Assembly (NCBI RefSeq): GCF_005796105.1
Contig: NZ_VAUO01000003.1
Coordinates: 1 to 64,000 of the forward strand
Length of the DNA: 64,000 bases
Direction: 5' to 3'
DNA from: Pseudomonas mosselii
GTDB taxonomy: Bacteria; Pseudomonadota; Gammaproteobacteria; Pseudomonadales; Pseudomonadaceae
Part shown: in pieces, positions 8,204 to 18,085 of the stretch
Layout of the letters: each line of letters starts with the position of its first letter
How positions within the stretch are numbered: the first letter of the stretch is position 1
Program-made: the position numbers and the translations under genes
The notes under the pieces: generated by a model
Seen by the model: only the letters and a program-made list of their open reading frames with translations
What the model was told of the DNA's origin: nothing
Databases searched by the model: none

Positions 8204-9501
8204 GGCGCCACTCCTTTACGCGGGACTACACCAGTACGGCTGATGCGAATCAGCCCCCGCGGTCGCCAGATCATCATCAACACCATCAACACGCCGAACA
8301 GCAGCACGCGGTATTCGGAGAAGCTGCGCAGCAGTTCCGGCGCCACGGTGAGCACGAAGGCCGCGATCACCACACCCACGGTCGACCCCATACCCCCCAG
8401 TACCACGATGGCCAGGATCAGCGCCGACTCGAAGAAGGTGAACGACGACGGGTTGACGAAGCCCTGATAGGTGGCGAAGAACACCCCGGCAAGGCCGGCG
8501 GTGGACGCGCCCAGGGTGAAGGCCGAGAGCTTGACCAGGACGTGGTTCAGGCCCATGGAACGGCAGGCGATTTCGTCCTCGCGCAGCGCCTCCCAGGCAC
8601 GCCCTACCGGCATCCGGGTCAGTCGATGCTTGACGTACAGTACCGCCAGCACCACCAGGAACAGCACCGCGTAGATGAACACGAACTTGAGGTTGGCGTT
8701 GTATTCGAAGCCGAAGAACTCGTGGATCGGGACACCCCCATCCTTGGCTCGACGGCCGAACTCCAAGCCGAAGAAGGTCGGAGATGGTGCGGGCATGCCG
8801 TTGGGCCCGCCAGTGAACGACAGCCAGTTGTTCAACACCAGGCGGATGATCTCACCAAAGCCCAGGGTCACGATCGCCAGGTAGTCCCCGTGCATTCGCA
8901 ACACCGGGAACCCCAGTATGCAGCCCGCCAGCGCCGCCGCGATGGCCGCCAACGGCAGCACGCTCCAGAAGCCCAGGCCCAGGTATTGGTAACCCAGCGC
9001 CAGGCCGTAGGCGCCAATGGCGTAGAACGCCACGTAGCCCAGGTCGAGCAACCCGGCCAGGCCCACCACGATGTTCAGGCCAAGGCCCAGCAGCACGTAG
9101 ATCAGCCCGAGAATGACGACCGTCAGCAGGTACTTGTTGGCAAAGATGGGGAACACGATGGCGATCACGATCAACGCCGGAATGATGTAGCGCAGGCGGC
9201 TCTTGTAGTCCGGCGCCAGCACATGCACGCCGGAGCCGCCGCTGTCGAAACCTTGCTGGATGCGTTGGCCGCTGGCGGTTTGCAGGAACAGGCTGAGCGC
9301 AAAGCGCCCGACCATCACCGCACCGACCAGCCAGGCCACGCGCGACGGCTCGGCATTGAAGCTGTAGCCGTCGAGCACGACGCCCACGACCGGGCCGAAC
9401 ACGATGAGCGCCAGCAGACCGGCAACGACCGTTTCGATCAGGCTGCGCTTGAGGTCGAGACCCTTGGTTTGTGTAGCTTGGGCAGTATTGGCAACAGACA
9501 T
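8200..9501 (-). CDS. livM: Branched-chain amino acid ABC transporter permease LivM
   Basis: 433-residue inner-membrane permease with many hydrophobic segments. The conserved LivM blocks GLLDLGYVAFYAIGAY, VTLGFGEIIRLV and LGGMGSTVGVVIAA are present; it has the long N-terminal extension (about 110 residues with three membrane spans) seen in proteobacterial LivM. I chose the ATG at 9501, preceded by AAGGTG. A GTG six bases upstream overlaps the livH stop but would have that same site inside it. It pairs with LivH to form the channel. Confidence 0.93.
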   Translation of the reverse strand: MSVANTAQATQTKGLDLKRSLIETVVAGLLALIVFGPVVGVVLDGYSFNAEPSRVAWLVGAVMVGRFALSLFLQTASGQRIQQGFDSGGSGVHVLAPDYKSRLRYIIPALIVIAIVFPIFANKYLLTVVILGLIYVLLGLGLNIVVGLAGLLDLGYVAFYAIGAYGLALGYQYLGLGFWSVLPLAAIAAALAGCILGFPVLRMHGDYLAIVTLGFGEIIRLVLNNWLSFTGGPNGMPAPSPTFFGLEFGRRAKDGGVPIHEFFGFEYNANLKFVFIYAVLFLVVLAVLYVKHRLTRMPVGRAWEALREDEIACRSMGLNHVLVKLSAFTLGASTAGLAGVFFATYQGFVNPSSFTFFESALILAIVVLGGMGSTVGVVIAAFVLTVAPELLRSFSEYRVLLFGVLMVLMMIWRPRGLIRISRTGVVPRKGVAP

Positions 9502-9503
9502 GT

Positions 9504-10418
9504 TCACACCTTAGCCACGAGCGGGCGGCCCAGCAGGCCTTGTGGACGGAAGATGAGGATGATCACCAGCAGCGAGAAGCTGAACACGTCCTTGTAGTCG
9601 GAGTTGATCAGCCCGGAGAACAGCGACTCGGAGATTCCCAGGATGATGCCGCCAAGCATCGCACCGGGTAGCGAGCCAATACCGCCCAGTACGGCGGCAG
9701 TGAACGCCTTGATGCCAATGATGAAGCCGGCATAGAAATCGAAGGTGCCGTAGTTCATGGTGATCAAAACGCCGGCCAGCGCGGCCATCACCGCACCGAT
9801 GACGAATACGTAGGAGATCACTCGGTCAGTGTTGATACCCAGGATCGAGGCCATCTTGCGATCCTGCTGGGTCGCACGGCACATGCGGCCGAGCTTGGTG
9901 TACTTGATCACGTAGGTGAGCAGCCCCATGCCGACGAACGCGGCGACCAGGATGAAGATCTTGGTGTAGGTGAGCTGTACGAAGCCTGAGCCCACGTCGA
10001 TGCGCATGGCGCCTTCGAGCAGGGTCGGCACGCCTTGCTGGCGAGCGCCTTGGCTGAGCTGGGCGTAGTTTTGCAGGATCAGCGAGATACCGATGGCGCT
10101 GATTAGCGGGGCAAGGCGGGTGGAGTTGCGTAGCGGCTTGTAGGCGATACGCTCGATGGTGAAGCCATAGACGCCGGTAACGACGACGGTGAACAACAGC
10201 GTGCCAAGCATCAGCAACGGGAAGGATTCGATGCCGAAGTAGGCCAGCAATGCCAGGCTGATCGCCGCGAGGTACGCGGAGATCATGTAAACCTCGCCGT
10301 GCGCGAAGTTGATCATGCCGATGATGCCATAGACCATTGTGTAGCCGATGGCGATCAGGCCATAGACCGACCCGAGGGTCAGGCCATTGACCAGTTGCTG
10401 CAGGAAAATACCATCCAT
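9504..10418 (-). CDS. livH: Branched-chain amino acid ABC transporter permease LivH
   Basis: 304-residue inner-membrane permease, about eight membrane spans. It contains the family blocks NGLTLGSVYGLIAIGYTMVY, GMINFAHGEVYM and VLGGIGSLPGAMLGG. It is the first membrane gene after the binding-protein gene, from which it is separated by 158 bases containing a strong hairpin. That hairpin probably lets the cell make more binding protein than permease. Confidence 0.95.
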   Translation of the reverse strand: MDGIFLQQLVNGLTLGSVYGLIAIGYTMVYGIIGMINFAHGEVYMISAYLAAISLALLAYFGIESFPLLMLGTLLFTVVVTGVYGFTIERIAYKPLRNSTRLAPLISAIGISLILQNYAQLSQGARQQGVPTLLEGAMRIDVGSGFVQLTYTKIFILVAAFVGMGLLTYVIKYTKLGRMCRATQQDRKMASILGINTDRVISYVFVIGAVMAALAGVLITMNYGTFDFYAGFIIGIKAFTAAVLGGIGSLPGAMLGGIILGISESLFSGLINSDYKDVFSFSLLVIILIFRPQGLLGRPLVAKV

Positions 10419-10533
10419 AACGCAATCTCACCTGATTGAGATTGCACGAGCGCCGACCACGGGCAGACCACGCATGACGCGGCCCTCGCAGCGCAGAACT
10501 GTGCAGATCTACGGATAAAGACAGGTACCGCGG

Positions 10534-10572
10534 GGCCACGGCCCGGGCGCGCGAAGGCCCGGGCCGGTGGCC
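10534..10572 (-). promoter_or_regulatory. Strong intergenic hairpin after braC
   Basis: GC-rich inverted repeat (ggccac-ggcccggg ... cccgggcc-g-gtggcc, one bulge, 10-base loop) starting one base from the end of the A-rich tract at the braC stop. There is no T-run on the minus strand, so it is more likely an mRNA-stabilising or processing hairpin than a terminator. This is the usual way in which binding-protein mRNA outlasts the distal transporter mRNA. Confidence 0.7.
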
Positions 10573-10590
10573 GTTGTTATTGTTGTTTTT
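10573..10590 (-). promoter_or_regulatory. (AAN)6 tract, candidate Hfq/Crc binding site
   Basis: On the minus strand the end of braC reads AAAAACAACAATAACAAC, six successive AAN triplets spanning the stop codon. Pseudomonas Hfq, with Crc, binds AANAANAA-type motifs during carbon catabolite repression. Such sites normally lie near the start codon, so this 3' position is unusual. A second, weaker A-run (seven A at 11732-11738, minus strand) lies just upstream of the braC ribosome binding site. Confidence 0.45.
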
Positions 10591-11713
10591 CCAGCTGGTG
10601 GTACTTGCCTTGGGCATCCCACTGGTAGACCACGTAGTCCGAGACAGTCAGGTCACCCTTGCTGTCCCACTTCTTCTCGCCCATGACGGTCTTGACTGGG
10701 TTGGCCTTGAGCCACTTGGCCGCGTCTTCGCCCTTGTTCGACTTGGCGCCATTGAATGCGGCAGCCAGCGCCTGGAGCGAGGCGTAGGCGTACAGGGTAT
10801 AGCCCTCAGGCTCGGTGCCAGCCTTGCGGAACTCCTCCACCACGGCCTTGCTGTCTGGCAGCAGGCGCGGGTCGGCGCCGAAGGTCATGTACACACCGTC
10901 GACGTACTGCGCACCGCCGGCAGTGGTGACCAGCTCGTCGGTGACGATGCCGTCGTCGGACATGAACTTGACGTCCTTCAGGCCCTGCTCGCGCAACTGA
11001 CGGACCAGCGGGCCAGCCTCGGGGTGCAGACCGCCGAAGTAGACCACGTCGGCGCCGGCAGAGCGGATCTTGGTGACCACGGCGCTGAAGTCTTTCTCGC
11101 CACGGGTCAGGCCTTCGTACAGCACAGGCTTCACGCCGCGCTTCTCAAGCTGCGCCTTGGTGGCATCGGCCAGGCCTTGGCCGTAGGTGTCCTTATCGTG
11201 CAGCACGACGACCTTCTTGCCCTTAAGCACATCGACGATGTAGTTGCCGGCGACAATGCCCTGCTGGTCGTCGCGGCCGCACATGCGGAACATCGCGGAC
11301 AAGCCGCGCTCAGTCACTTGTGGGTTGGTCGAACCGGGGGTAATGGCGATCACGCCAGCTTCGTCATACACCTCGGAAGCGGGGATGGTGTTGGAGGAGC
11401 AGAAGTGCCCTACCACGCCGATCACCTTGTCCTGATCGACCAGGCGGTTGGCCACGGCCACGGCCTGTTTGGGCTCACAGGCGTCGTCGCCCTTGACCAG
11501 GACGATCTTCTCGCCGTTAACGCCGCCAGCGGCGTTGATCTTGTCGGCCGCTGCCTGCGCACCTTTCATGTACTGCTCGCCAAACGCTGCGTTGGCTCCC
11601 GTCATGGGGCCCGCGACACCGATCTTGATGTCGGCCTGAACATACGAAGAAACACCCAGGGCGGTGGCAACAGCCAGTGCCAGGAAACCTTTCTTGTAAA
11701 ACGTCTGCGACAT
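10577..11713 (-). CDS. braC: Periplasmic branched-chain amino acid binding protein
   Basis: 378 residues. A Sec signal peptide (1-27, cleavage after VQA) is followed by the periplasmic binding fold. DIKIGVAGPMTGANAAFGEQ, GDDACEP and VGHFCSSN are typical of BraC/LivJ/LivK, and the two cysteines in the last two blocks form the conserved disulfide. It delivers Leu/Ile/Val to LivHMGF. AGGAG lies upstream of the ATG. It is first in the braC-livHMGF cluster, and A-rich tracts at both ends of the gene suggest control by Hfq/Crc. Confidence 0.95.
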   Translation of the reverse strand: MSQTFYKKGFLALAVATALGVSSYVQADIKIGVAGPMTGANAAFGEQYMKGAQAAADKINAAGGVNGEKIVLVKGDDACEPKQAVAVANRLVDQDKVIGVVGHFCSSNTIPASEVYDEAGVIAITPGSTNPQVTERGLSAMFRMCGRDDQQGIVAGNYIVDVLKGKKVVVLHDKDTYGQGLADATKAQLEKRGVKPVLYEGLTRGEKDFSAVVTKIRSAGADVVYFGGLHPEAGPLVRQLREQGLKDVKFMSDDGIVTDELVTTAGGAQYVDGVYMTFGADPRLLPDSKAVVEEFRKAGTEPEGYTLYAYASLQALAAAFNGAKSNKGEDAAKWLKANPVKTVMGEKKWDSKGDLTVSDYVVYQWDAQGKYHQLEKQQ

Positions 11714-12190
11714 GAGGTGGTGCTCCTAGAGTTTTTTTGGTTGGCACTACAACTTCTCAACCCTGTGCTCAGAGCAAGGGCCGTGCCATCGGTTTTGTCT
11801 TCTCGGAAAACGCAGGACCGCGGGCTGCACGAGGCGACCGACGGCCTTTTCTTTATGGAGCGTGCAACCGTCTGCAATGGGCAAGGCGCTACCAAACACA
11901 TAGACAGGTCGCAACCCAGCCAGTGCCATCATTGCAACCCTCGCAAGTGTTAACGTGCAACCAACCTGTAACAGCAGACGTCACCGAAGTGCACACCACT
12001 GGTGCGCGACTGCTACAGGCGGCACCGTTTAAAGGCTAGCTGGTGCACGGAAATTTACCCGCCGCGCGTGTTTCGGCCTTGCGGATGGCCCGGTGAGAGC
12101 GCACTTGACCGTGAACAGGCCGGCGCAGACACAACAAGGCTGAAAAGGCTGGCACAATGTCCGCCATTCGCCGCTTCCGGAGCCTTATTG
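11714..12190. other. Intergenic, divergent promoters of braC and pncB
   Basis: 477 bases between two divergent genes. The left part would be a long braC leader. I see several small inverted repeats but no named operator, no riboswitch I can recognise and no supported small gene. Confidence 0.4.
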
Positions 12191-13396
12191 ATGAGCGAGA
12201 GCGCATTCGCCGAGCGCATCGTGCACAACCTGCTCGACACCGATTTCTACAAACTGACGATGATGCAGGCTGTGCTGCACAACTACCCGGACGCCGACGT
12301 CGAATGGGAGTTTCGCTGCCGCAACGGCGAAGACCTACGCCCCTACCTCGCCGACATCCGCGCACAGCTCGAATTGCTCAGCGAACTCACCCTGGATGAT
12401 GGCCAGTTGGCGTTCCTGGAGCGCATCAGTTTCCTCAAACCGGATTTCCTGCGCTTTCTGCGCCTGTTCCGCTTCAACCTACGCTATGTGCACTTGGGGA
12501 TAGAGCACGATCAACTGTGCCTGCGCCTGCGCGGCCCTTGGCTGCATGTGATCCTGTTCGAAGTGCCGCTGCTGGCCATCATCAGCGAGGTGCGCAACCG
12601 CCACCTGCATCCGCGCCTGCGCCTGAGCGAGGCCCGCGACCAGTTGCAACGCAAATTCGACTGGCTGCGCGCGCATGCCAGCGATGACGAGCTGGCCGAG
12701 TTGCAGGTCGCTGACTTCGGCACTCGCCGGCGTTTTTCCAGCCGCGTTCAGCAGGAGGTCGTGCACGTTCTGCGCGACGACTTCCCAGGCCGCTTCGTCG
12801 GCACCAGCAATGTCGACCTGGCCTGGAAACTGGATATCAAGCCACTGGGCACCATGGCCCACGAATGGATCATGGCCCATCAACAACTGGGGCCACGGCT
12901 GATCGACAGCCAGATTGCCGCACTGGACTGCTGGGTGCGCGAGTACCGTGGGCTGTTGGGCATCGCCCTGACCGACTGCATCACCATGGATGCCTTCGTG
13001 AAGGATTTCGACCTGTACTTCGCCAAGCTGTTCGACGGCCTGCGCCACGACTCCGGCGAGCCGGTGGCCTGGGCTGAAAAGGCCATCGCGCATTACCAGA
13101 AACTGGGCATCGACCCGATGACCAAGACCTTGGTGTTTTCCGATGGCCTGAACCTGACCCGCTCGCTGGAAATCTTCCGTGCCCTGCGCGGCCGGATCAA
13201 CGTCAGTTTCGGCATTGGCACCAATCTGACCTGCGATATACCCGGTGTGGCGCCGATGAACATCGTGCTTAAAATGACCGACTGCAACGGCGCGCCAGTA
13301 GCGAAGATCTCTGACGAAGCCGCCAAGACCCAGTGCCGCGACGAAAACTTTGTCGCCTACCTGCGCCACGTATTCAAAGTCCCCAGCAAGGAGTAA
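12191..13396 (+). CDS. pncB: Nicotinate phosphoribosyltransferase
   Basis: 401-residue enzyme joining nicotinate and PRPP to give nicotinate mononucleotide in NAD salvage. Family blocks include [16 protein letters not shown] near the N-terminus, [20 protein letters not shown], the [13 protein letters not shown] block that bears the phosphorylated histidine, LRHDSGEP and FGIGTNL. The ATG at 12191 starts the conserved N-terminus. nadE follows after 3 bases, so the two steps of NAD synthesis are co-transcribed. Confidence 0.95.
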   Translation: MSESAFAERIVHNLLDTDFYKLTMMQAVLHNYPDADVEWEFRCRNGEDLRPYLADIRAQLELLSELTLDDGQLAFLERISFLKPDFLRFLRLFRFNLRYVHLGIEHDQLCLRLRGPWLHVILFEVPLLAIISEVRNRHLHPRLRLSEARDQLQRKFDWLRAHASDDELAELQVADFGTRRRFSSRVQQEVVHVLRDDFPGRFVGTSNVDLAWKLDIKPLGTMAHEWIMAHQQLGPRLIDSQIAALDCWVREYRGLLGIALTDCITMDAFVKDFDLYFAKLFDGLRHDSGEPVAWAEKAIAHYQKLGIDPMTKTLVFSDGLNLTRSLEIFRALRGRINVSFGIGTNLTCDIPGVAPMNIVLKMTDCNGAPVAKISDEAAKTQCRDENFVAYLRHVFKVPSKE

Positions 13397-13399
13397 CCC

Positions 13400-14227
13400 A
13401 TGCAAGCCGTTCAGCAAGAAATTGCCCAGGCGCTGAAGGTGCAGCCGCCGTTCGCCGATGCCGCCGCCCTGGAGGCCGAAGTCGCCCGGCGCGTGGCGTT
13501 CATCAAGGAATGCCTGGCCAATGCCCGGCTCAAGACCCTGGTGCTGGGCATCAGCGGCGGCGTCGACTCGCTGACTGCCGCCCTGCTCGCCCAGCGCGCC
13601 ATCAACGAGCTGCGCGCCGAGACCGGCGACAAGGCCTACACCTTCATCGCCGTGCGCCTGCCGTACCACGTGCAGCAGGACGAGCACGACGCCCAGGCGT
13701 GCCTCGACGTGATCAAAGCCGATGAAGTGCATACCGTGGACATCGCCCCGGCGGTCAAGGGCCTGTCCGGCCAGGTACAGGCGCTCAAGGACGGCTCGCC
13801 GACCCTGGTGGACTTCGTGGTGGGTAACGTCAAGGCGCGTACGCGCATGGTCGCCCAGTACGCCATCGCCGGCGCCCGTGCGGGCCTGGTGATCGGCACC
13901 GACCACGCCGCCGAGGCGGTAATGGGCTTCTTCACCAAGTTCGGTGATGGCGCCTGCGACCTGGCGCCGCTGAGCGGCCTGGTGAAGAACCAGGTACGGG
14001 CGATCGCACGCAGCTTCGGCGCGCCGGAATCGCTGGTGGAAAAAGTGCCGACCGCAGACCTTGAAGACCTAGAACCGGGCAAGCCGGACGAAGCTTCCCA
14101 CGGCGTGACCTACCAGCAGATCGACGCCTTCCTGCATGGCCTGCCGGTGGATCAGGCGGCATTCGACATCATCGTCGCCACCTACCGCAAGACCCAGCAC
14201 AAGCGCGAGTTGCCATTCGCGCCGTAA
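13400..14227 (+). CDS. nadE: Ammonia-dependent NAD+ synthetase
   Basis: 275 residues, the size of the NH3-dependent form without a glutaminase domain. The ATP pyrophosphatase loop SGGVDS lies at 52-57; [19 protein letters not shown] and [17 protein letters not shown] are conserved substrate-binding blocks. It amidates deamido-NAD to NAD. AAGGAG overlapping the pncB stop serves as its ribosome binding site. It ends convergent with azurin, with a REP pair in the gap. Confidence 0.95.
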   Translation: MQAVQQEIAQALKVQPPFADAAALEAEVARRVAFIKECLANARLKTLVLGISGGVDSLTAALLAQRAINELRAETGDKAYTFIAVRLPYHVQQDEHDAQACLDVIKADEVHTVDIAPAVKGLSGQVQALKDGSPTLVDFVVGNVKARTRMVAQYAIAGARAGLVIGTDHAAEAVMGFFTKFGDGACDLAPLSGLVKNQVRAIARSFGAPESLVEKVPTADLEDLEPGKPDEASHGVTYQQIDAFLHGLPVDQAAFDIIVATYRKTQHKRELPFAP

Positions 14228-14233
14228 AAAGCA

Positions 14234-14310
14234 TCGCGGGCAAGCCCGATCCCACAGGTCCTGTGCAGACCCTGTGGGCGGGCTTGCCCGCGAATAGGCC
14301 CGAAAGGCCT
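14234..14310. repeat. REP pair in inverted orientation (GGGCGGGCTTGCCCGCGAA family)
   Basis: Two palindromic units (tcgcgggcaagcccgatcccac and gtgggcgggcttgcccgcga) facing each other, plus the tail hairpin aggcccgaaaggcct, in the 95 bases between the convergent nadE and azurin genes. It probably acts as a transcript end barrier. Confidence 0.85.
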
Positions 14311-14322
14311 ACACAGCTGTCT

Positions 14323-14772
14323 TTACTTCACGACAACCTTGCCCTTCATCATCGAGATATGACCTGGGAAGGTGCAGAAGAAGCTGTAGTCGCCACCGGC
14401 TTCGAGCTTGGAGGTGTCGAAAGTCACCTCGGTTTCTTTCTCGGGTGCGCCGATCATTTTGGTGTGCGCGATGATCGCGGCGTTGTCAGCCTTCAGGTAA
14501 TCCTTATCCAGACCTTGCGACATGCCTTCGGTGGCGATGGCCTGCATGTCGGCGGTCTTGCTGATCACCAGGTTGTGGCCCATCACGTTCTTCGGCAGGT
14601 TGCCGGAGTGGGTCAGCTTGACGGTGAACGCCTTGCAGCTCTTGTCGACGGTGAATTCCTTGCTGGTGTACGACATCTGGTCGGTGGAATCGACAGTCAC
14701 GGAGCACTCGGCGGCAAACACGGAGGCACTGGCGAGGGTCAGCAGGGATACCGCTACGGCTTTCGCAAACAT
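14323..14772 (-). CDS. azu: Azurin, blue copper protein
   Basis: 149 residues with a 20-residue signal peptide (cleavage after VFA) and a mature 129-residue cupredoxin starting AECSV. The copper ligands are present: Gly45/His46 in MGHN, Cys112 in FFCTFPGH, His117, and Met121. The first disulfide (Cys3-Cys26) is also there. Azurin is a periplasmic electron carrier. Two adjacent ATG codons (14775 and 14772) are possible; AAGGAG spacing suits the second better. An Anr-like site lies upstream, in line with oxygen control known for azurin. Confidence 0.95.
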   Translation of the reverse strand: MFAKAVAVSLLTLASASVFAAECSVTVDSTDQMSYTSKEFTVDKSCKAFTVKLTHSGNLPKNVMGHNLVISKTADMQAIATEGMSQGLDKDYLKADNAAIIAHTKMIGAPEKETEVTFDTSKLEAGGDYSFFCTFPGHISMMKGKVVVK

Positions 14773-14834
14773 CATGAATCTCCTTGGCAGGGTTTTATCA
14801 ATTGCGAGACTGCCTGAAACCACCCTACCCCTCC

Positions 14835-14848
14835 CTGATGTGGGTCAA
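14835..14848 (-). promoter_or_regulatory. Candidate Anr/FNR box upstream of azurin
   Basis: On the minus strand TTGAC-CCAC-ATCAG, against the Anr consensus TTGAT-N4-ATCAA. It lies about 63 bases before the azurin ATG. Anr control of azurin is established in P. aeruginosa; the site here is read from the sequence only. Confidence 0.6.
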
Positions 14849-14870
14849 GGGCTGTCAAGTGGCCAGTCAG

Positions 14871-14897
14871 TTGAATTGTTCAATGGATTGTATACAA
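14871..14897. promoter_or_regulatory. Paired palindromes, candidate operator
   Basis: TTGAA-ttg-TTCAA at 14871-14883 and the perfect 10-base palindrome TTGTATACAA at 14888-14897. The second resembles sites bound by FadR-subfamily GntR regulators. They stand 70-95 bases before the small gene at 14966, and about 100 bases from the azurin start. Confidence 0.4.
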
Positions 14898-14965
14898 CCA
14901 ATCAAAGAGCACATCATGCCCTCTTGATAGACGATGGGACAACCTTTGATTTAGGAGTTATCCCC

Positions 14966-15055
14966 ATGTCCTTCTCAAGTTTCATGAACAGCCTACTCGC
15001 CGCCTACGCCCAGGGCGCCACTGGCGCGGCATGCGAATTTTCCCGCCCCGAGTGA
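14966..15055 (+). CDS. Possible 29-residue small protein
   Basis: ATG at 14966 preceded by taggag with an 8-base spacer. It encodes 29 residues beginning MSFSSFMNSLLAAYAQG and ending in TGA. Residues 4-19 could form an amphipathic helix; there is a single cysteine. Upstream lie palindromes that look like an operator. I do not recognise it. It could also be the leader of the LOG-family gene 63 bases downstream. Evidence is only the ribosome binding site and context. Confidence 0.4.
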   Translation: MSFSSFMNSLLAAYAQGATGAACEFSRPE

Positions 15056-15118
15056 CAACAGCCTTGGAACCTTGGGCCTTGCGCCTTACCCTGTCAGCCC
15101 TGTGAAGGGAGACAAGCA

Positions 15119-15706
15119 ATGCCTGTACGTTCCGTTTGTGTGTTCTGTGGCGCCAGCAGCGGCGCCAACCCCGCCTACCGCGAAGCGGCCATCGCCCTCG
15201 GCCAGACTATCGCCCGACGCGGCCTGACGCTGGTCTACGGTGGCGGCGCGGTCGGCCTGATGGGCATCGTCGCCGATGCCGCCATGGCGGCCGGTGGCGA
15301 GGTGGTCGGCATCATTCCACAAAGTCTGCTGGACGCCGAAGTTGGCCATAAGGGCCTGACCCGCCTGGAAGTGGTGGACGGCATGCACGCGCGTAAAGCA
15401 CGCATGGCCGAACTCAGCGATGCCTTCATCGCCCTGCCGGGTGGCCTGGGTACGCTGGAGGAGCTGTTCGAGGTGTGGACCTGGGGCCAACTGGGCTATC
15501 ACGCCAAGCCGCTGGGGCTGCTGGATGTGAACGGTTTCTATGAAAAGCTTGGCGGATTCCTCGATCACGTGGTCGAGGAAGGCTTCGTGCGCCCGCAGCA
15601 CCGGGCGATGCTGCAACTGGCGCAACAGCCGGATGCGTTGCTGGACGGGATGGACCGCTTCATTGCGCCAGTGGCGCCGAAGTGGGTGGACAAAGCCCCA
15701 GATTGA
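15119..15706 (+). CDS. LOG-family nucleoside 5'-monophosphate phosphoribohydrolase
   Basis: 195 residues of the TIGR00730/LOG family, Rossmann-like proteins that split the ribose-phosphate from (cytokinin) nucleotides. The N-terminal [15 protein letters not shown], the [10 protein letters not shown] loop, R/K-rich MHARKARM and the signature [12 protein letters not shown], with catalytic residues of the PGGxGTxxE motif, are all present. Cytosolic. It is often annotated as lysine decarboxylase, which is wrong for this family. The true substrate in bacteria may be other purine nucleotides. Confidence 0.88.
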   Translation: MPVRSVCVFCGASSGANPAYREAAIALGQTIARRGLTLVYGGGAVGLMGIVADAAMAAGGEVVGIIPQSLLDAEVGHKGLTRLEVVDGMHARKARMAELSDAFIALPGGLGTLEELFEVWTWGQLGYHAKPLGLLDVNGFYEKLGGFLDHVVEEGFVRPQHRAMLQLAQQPDALLDGMDRFIAPVAPKWVDKAPD

Positions 15707-15732
15707 GCCGGATAGACGACCTGAACACCTAA

Positions 15733-15763
15733 CCTGTGGGAGCGGGCAAGCCCGCCCCCACAA
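15733..15763. repeat. REP-like hairpin between convergent genes
   Basis: Single unit cctgtgggagcgggcaag followed by its complement, giving a nested stem (tgtggg...cccaca around gcgggcaagcccgc). It lies between the LOG-family and ygiQ stop codons and probably serves as a shared transcript end. Confidence 0.75.
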
Positions 15764-15784
15764 GGCACTACGCAGCCTTCCGAA

Positions 15785-18085
15785 TCAGCGCGGGATCACC
15801 GGCTGACGCGGCTTCTTGCCCTTGCCGCCGCCCTTGGCCGCCTCTTTACGTTCCTTGGCCGCCTGCTGGTTGCGGGCGAACGCTTCGGCCTTGGCCTTCT
15901 CGCGCTTGTCCCACGGCTTGCTGCCGTCGCTGGCGCGCGGTGGCAGTCCGGTGTGCTGGGTGAGGATCTTCTGATCCTTGCCCACCTTATGGCTGCCGGC
16001 CGGGGTGGAGTTCTTGCGCCGCGCGCTCTGGTAGCTGTCGGTCTGCGGCTGGTGCAACGGGATCAGTTGGTGCTTGCCCGGGCCGATCAAGTCGGCCCGG
16101 CCCATGCGCTGCAGCGCTTCACGCAGCATCGGCCAGCCTTTCGGATCGTGGTAGCGCAGAAATGCCTTGTGCAGGCGGCGCTGCTCCTCGCTCTTGACGA
16201 TCTCCACCCCTTCGCTCTTGTAGGTGACCTTGCGCAGCGGGTTCTTGCCCGAGTGGTACATGGCCGTGGCCGAGGCCATTGGCGAAGGGTAGAACGCCTG
16301 CACCTGGTCGGCGCGGAAACCGTTGCCCTTGAGCCACAACGCGAGGTTCATCATATCCTCGTCGGTGGTGCCCGGATGCGCGGCGATGAAGTACGGAATC
16401 AGGTACTGCTCCTTGCCCGCTTCTTTCGAGAACTTCTCGAACATGCGCTTGAAGCGGTCGTAGGTGCCGATACCCGGCTTCATCATCTTGTCCAGCGGAC
16501 CGCGCTCGGTGTGCTCCGGGGCGATCTTCAGGTAGCCACCGACGTGGTGGGTAACCAGCTCGCGCACGTACTCCGGCGATTCAACCGCCAGGTCGTAGCG
16601 CAGCCCCGAGGCGATCAGGATCTTCTTCACTCCAGGCAGGGCACGGGCCTTGCGGTACAGCTCGATCAGCGAGCTGTGGTCGGTGTTGAGGTTCTCGCAA
16701 ATACCTGGGAACACGCACGACGGCTTGCGGCAGTGCTTCTCGATATCGTGGCTCTTGCACGCGATGCGGTACATGTTGGCGGTCGGGCCGCCCAGGTCGG
16801 AGACAACGCCGGTGAAACCCGGCACCTTGTCACGCATCTCTTCGATTTCGTGCAGGATCGACTCGTGGGAGCGGTTCTGGATGATCCGACCTTCGTGCTC
16901 GGTGATCGAGCAGAAGGTGCAACCACCAAAGCAGCCACGCATGATGTTCACCGAGAAGCGAATCATCTCGTAGGCCGGGATGCGCTCCTTGCCATACGCA
17001 GGGTGCGGAACACGCGCGTACGGCATGCCGAACACGTAGTCCATTTCCTCGGTGGTCATGGGGATGGGCGGCGGGTTGAACCACACGTCCACCTCACCGT
17101 GCTTCTGCACCAGCGCGCGGGCGTTGCCGGGGTTTGTCTCCAGGTGCAGCACGCGGTTGGCGTGCGCGTAGAGCACCGGGTCGTTGCGCACTTTCTCGAA
17201 CGACGGCAGGCGAATCACCGATTTTTCGCGGGTGACGCTCGGGCTGTCGAGAATTTGCACGACCTTGGCTTCGTTCGGGTCTTCCTGCTCGCCCTTGGCC
17301 TGCTCGATGGCGCAGGCCTGGGTGTCCTGAGTGTTGACGTACGGGTTGATGATCTTGTCGACCCGGCCCGGACGGTCGATACGCGTGGAGTCGATCTCGA
17401 ACCAGCCCTGCGGCGTGTCGCGGCGGATGAACGCGGTGCCGCGCACGTCGGTGATCTGCTCGATAGGCTCGCCCTGGGACAGGCGCTGGGCGACCTCGAC
17501 AATGGCGCGCTCGGCGTTGCCGTACAGCAGGATGTCGGCGCTGGCATCCACCAGGATCGAGTGGCGGACCTTGTCCTGCCAGTAGTCGTAGTGGGCGATG
17601 CGGCGCAGCGAAGCCTCGATGCCGCCGAGCACGATCGGCACGTGCTTGTAGGCTTCCTTGCAGCGCTGGCTGTACACCAGGCTGGCGCGGTCCGGGCGCT
17701 TGCCGGCCAGCCCGCCTGGGGTGTAGGCATCATCGGAGCGAATTTTCTTGTCCGCGGTGTAGCGGTTGATCATCGAGTCCATGTTGCCCGCAGCCACACC
17801 GAAGAACAGGTTCGGCTCACCGAGCTTCATGAAGTCGTCTTTGGACTGCCAGTTCGGCTGCGCGATGATCCCCACGCGAAAACCCTGGGCTTCGAGCAGG
17901 CGGCCGATGATCGCCATGCCGAACGAGGCATGGTCAACGTAGGCGTCGCCGGTCACGATGATGATGTCGCAGGAATCCCAGCCGAGCTGATCCATCTCCT
18001 CCCTGCTCATCGGCAGGAAAGGCGCTGGCCCGAAGCATTCGGCCCAGTACTTGGGATAGTCGTAGAGTGGTTTGGCTGCTTGCAT
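15785..18085 (-). CDS. ygiQ: YgiQ family radical SAM protein
   Basis: 766 residues. N-terminal cobalamin-binding-like UPF0313 region (about 35-200), then a radical SAM core with the cluster motif CFGGCTFC (C-x3-C-x2-C) and a basic C-terminal tail rich in Lys/Arg/Gly. YgiQ proteins are widespread but the reaction is not settled. The ATG at 18085 starts the conserved [16 protein letters not shown]; an upstream in-frame ATG would add 18 residues without support. Single gene, minus strand, convergent with the LOG-family gene. Confidence 0.9.
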   Translation of the reverse strand: MQAAKPLYDYPKYWAECFGPAPFLPMSREEMDQLGWDSCDIIIVTGDAYVDHASFGMAIIGRLLEAQGFRVGIIAQPNWQSKDDFMKLGEPNLFFGVAAGNMDSMINRYTADKKIRSDDAYTPGGLAGKRPDRASLVYSQRCKEAYKHVPIVLGGIEASLRRIAHYDYWQDKVRHSILVDASADILLYGNAERAIVEVAQRLSQGEPIEQITDVRGTAFIRRDTPQGWFEIDSTRIDRPGRVDKIINPYVNTQDTQACAIEQAKGEQEDPNEAKVVQILDSPSVTREKSVIRLPSFEKVRNDPVLYAHANRVLHLETNPGNARALVQKHGEVDVWFNPPPIPMTTEEMDYVFGMPYARVPHPAYGKERIPAYEMIRFSVNIMRGCFGGCTFCSITEHEGRIIQNRSHESILHEIEEMRDKVPGFTGVVSDLGGPTANMYRIACKSHDIEKHCRKPSCVFPGICENLNTDHSSLIELYRKARALPGVKKILIASGLRYDLAVESPEYVRELVTHHVGGYLKIAPEHTERGPLDKMMKPGIGTYDRFKRMFEKFSKEAGKEQYLIPYFIAAHPGTTDEDMMNLALWLKGNGFRADQVQAFYPSPMASATAMYHSGKNPLRKVTYKSEGVEIVKSEEQRRLHKAFLRYHDPKGWPMLREALQRMGRADLIGPGKHQLIPLHQPQTDSYQSARRKNSTPAGSHKVGKDQKILTQHTGLPPRASDGSKPWDKREKAKAEAFARNQQAAKERKEAAKGGGKGKKPRQPVIPR

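Noticed and set aside
11714..12190. Riboswitch or small RNA in the braC-pncB gap
   Set aside because: Some small inverted repeats occur, but no recognised riboswitch core or promoter-terminator pair supports a separate RNA.
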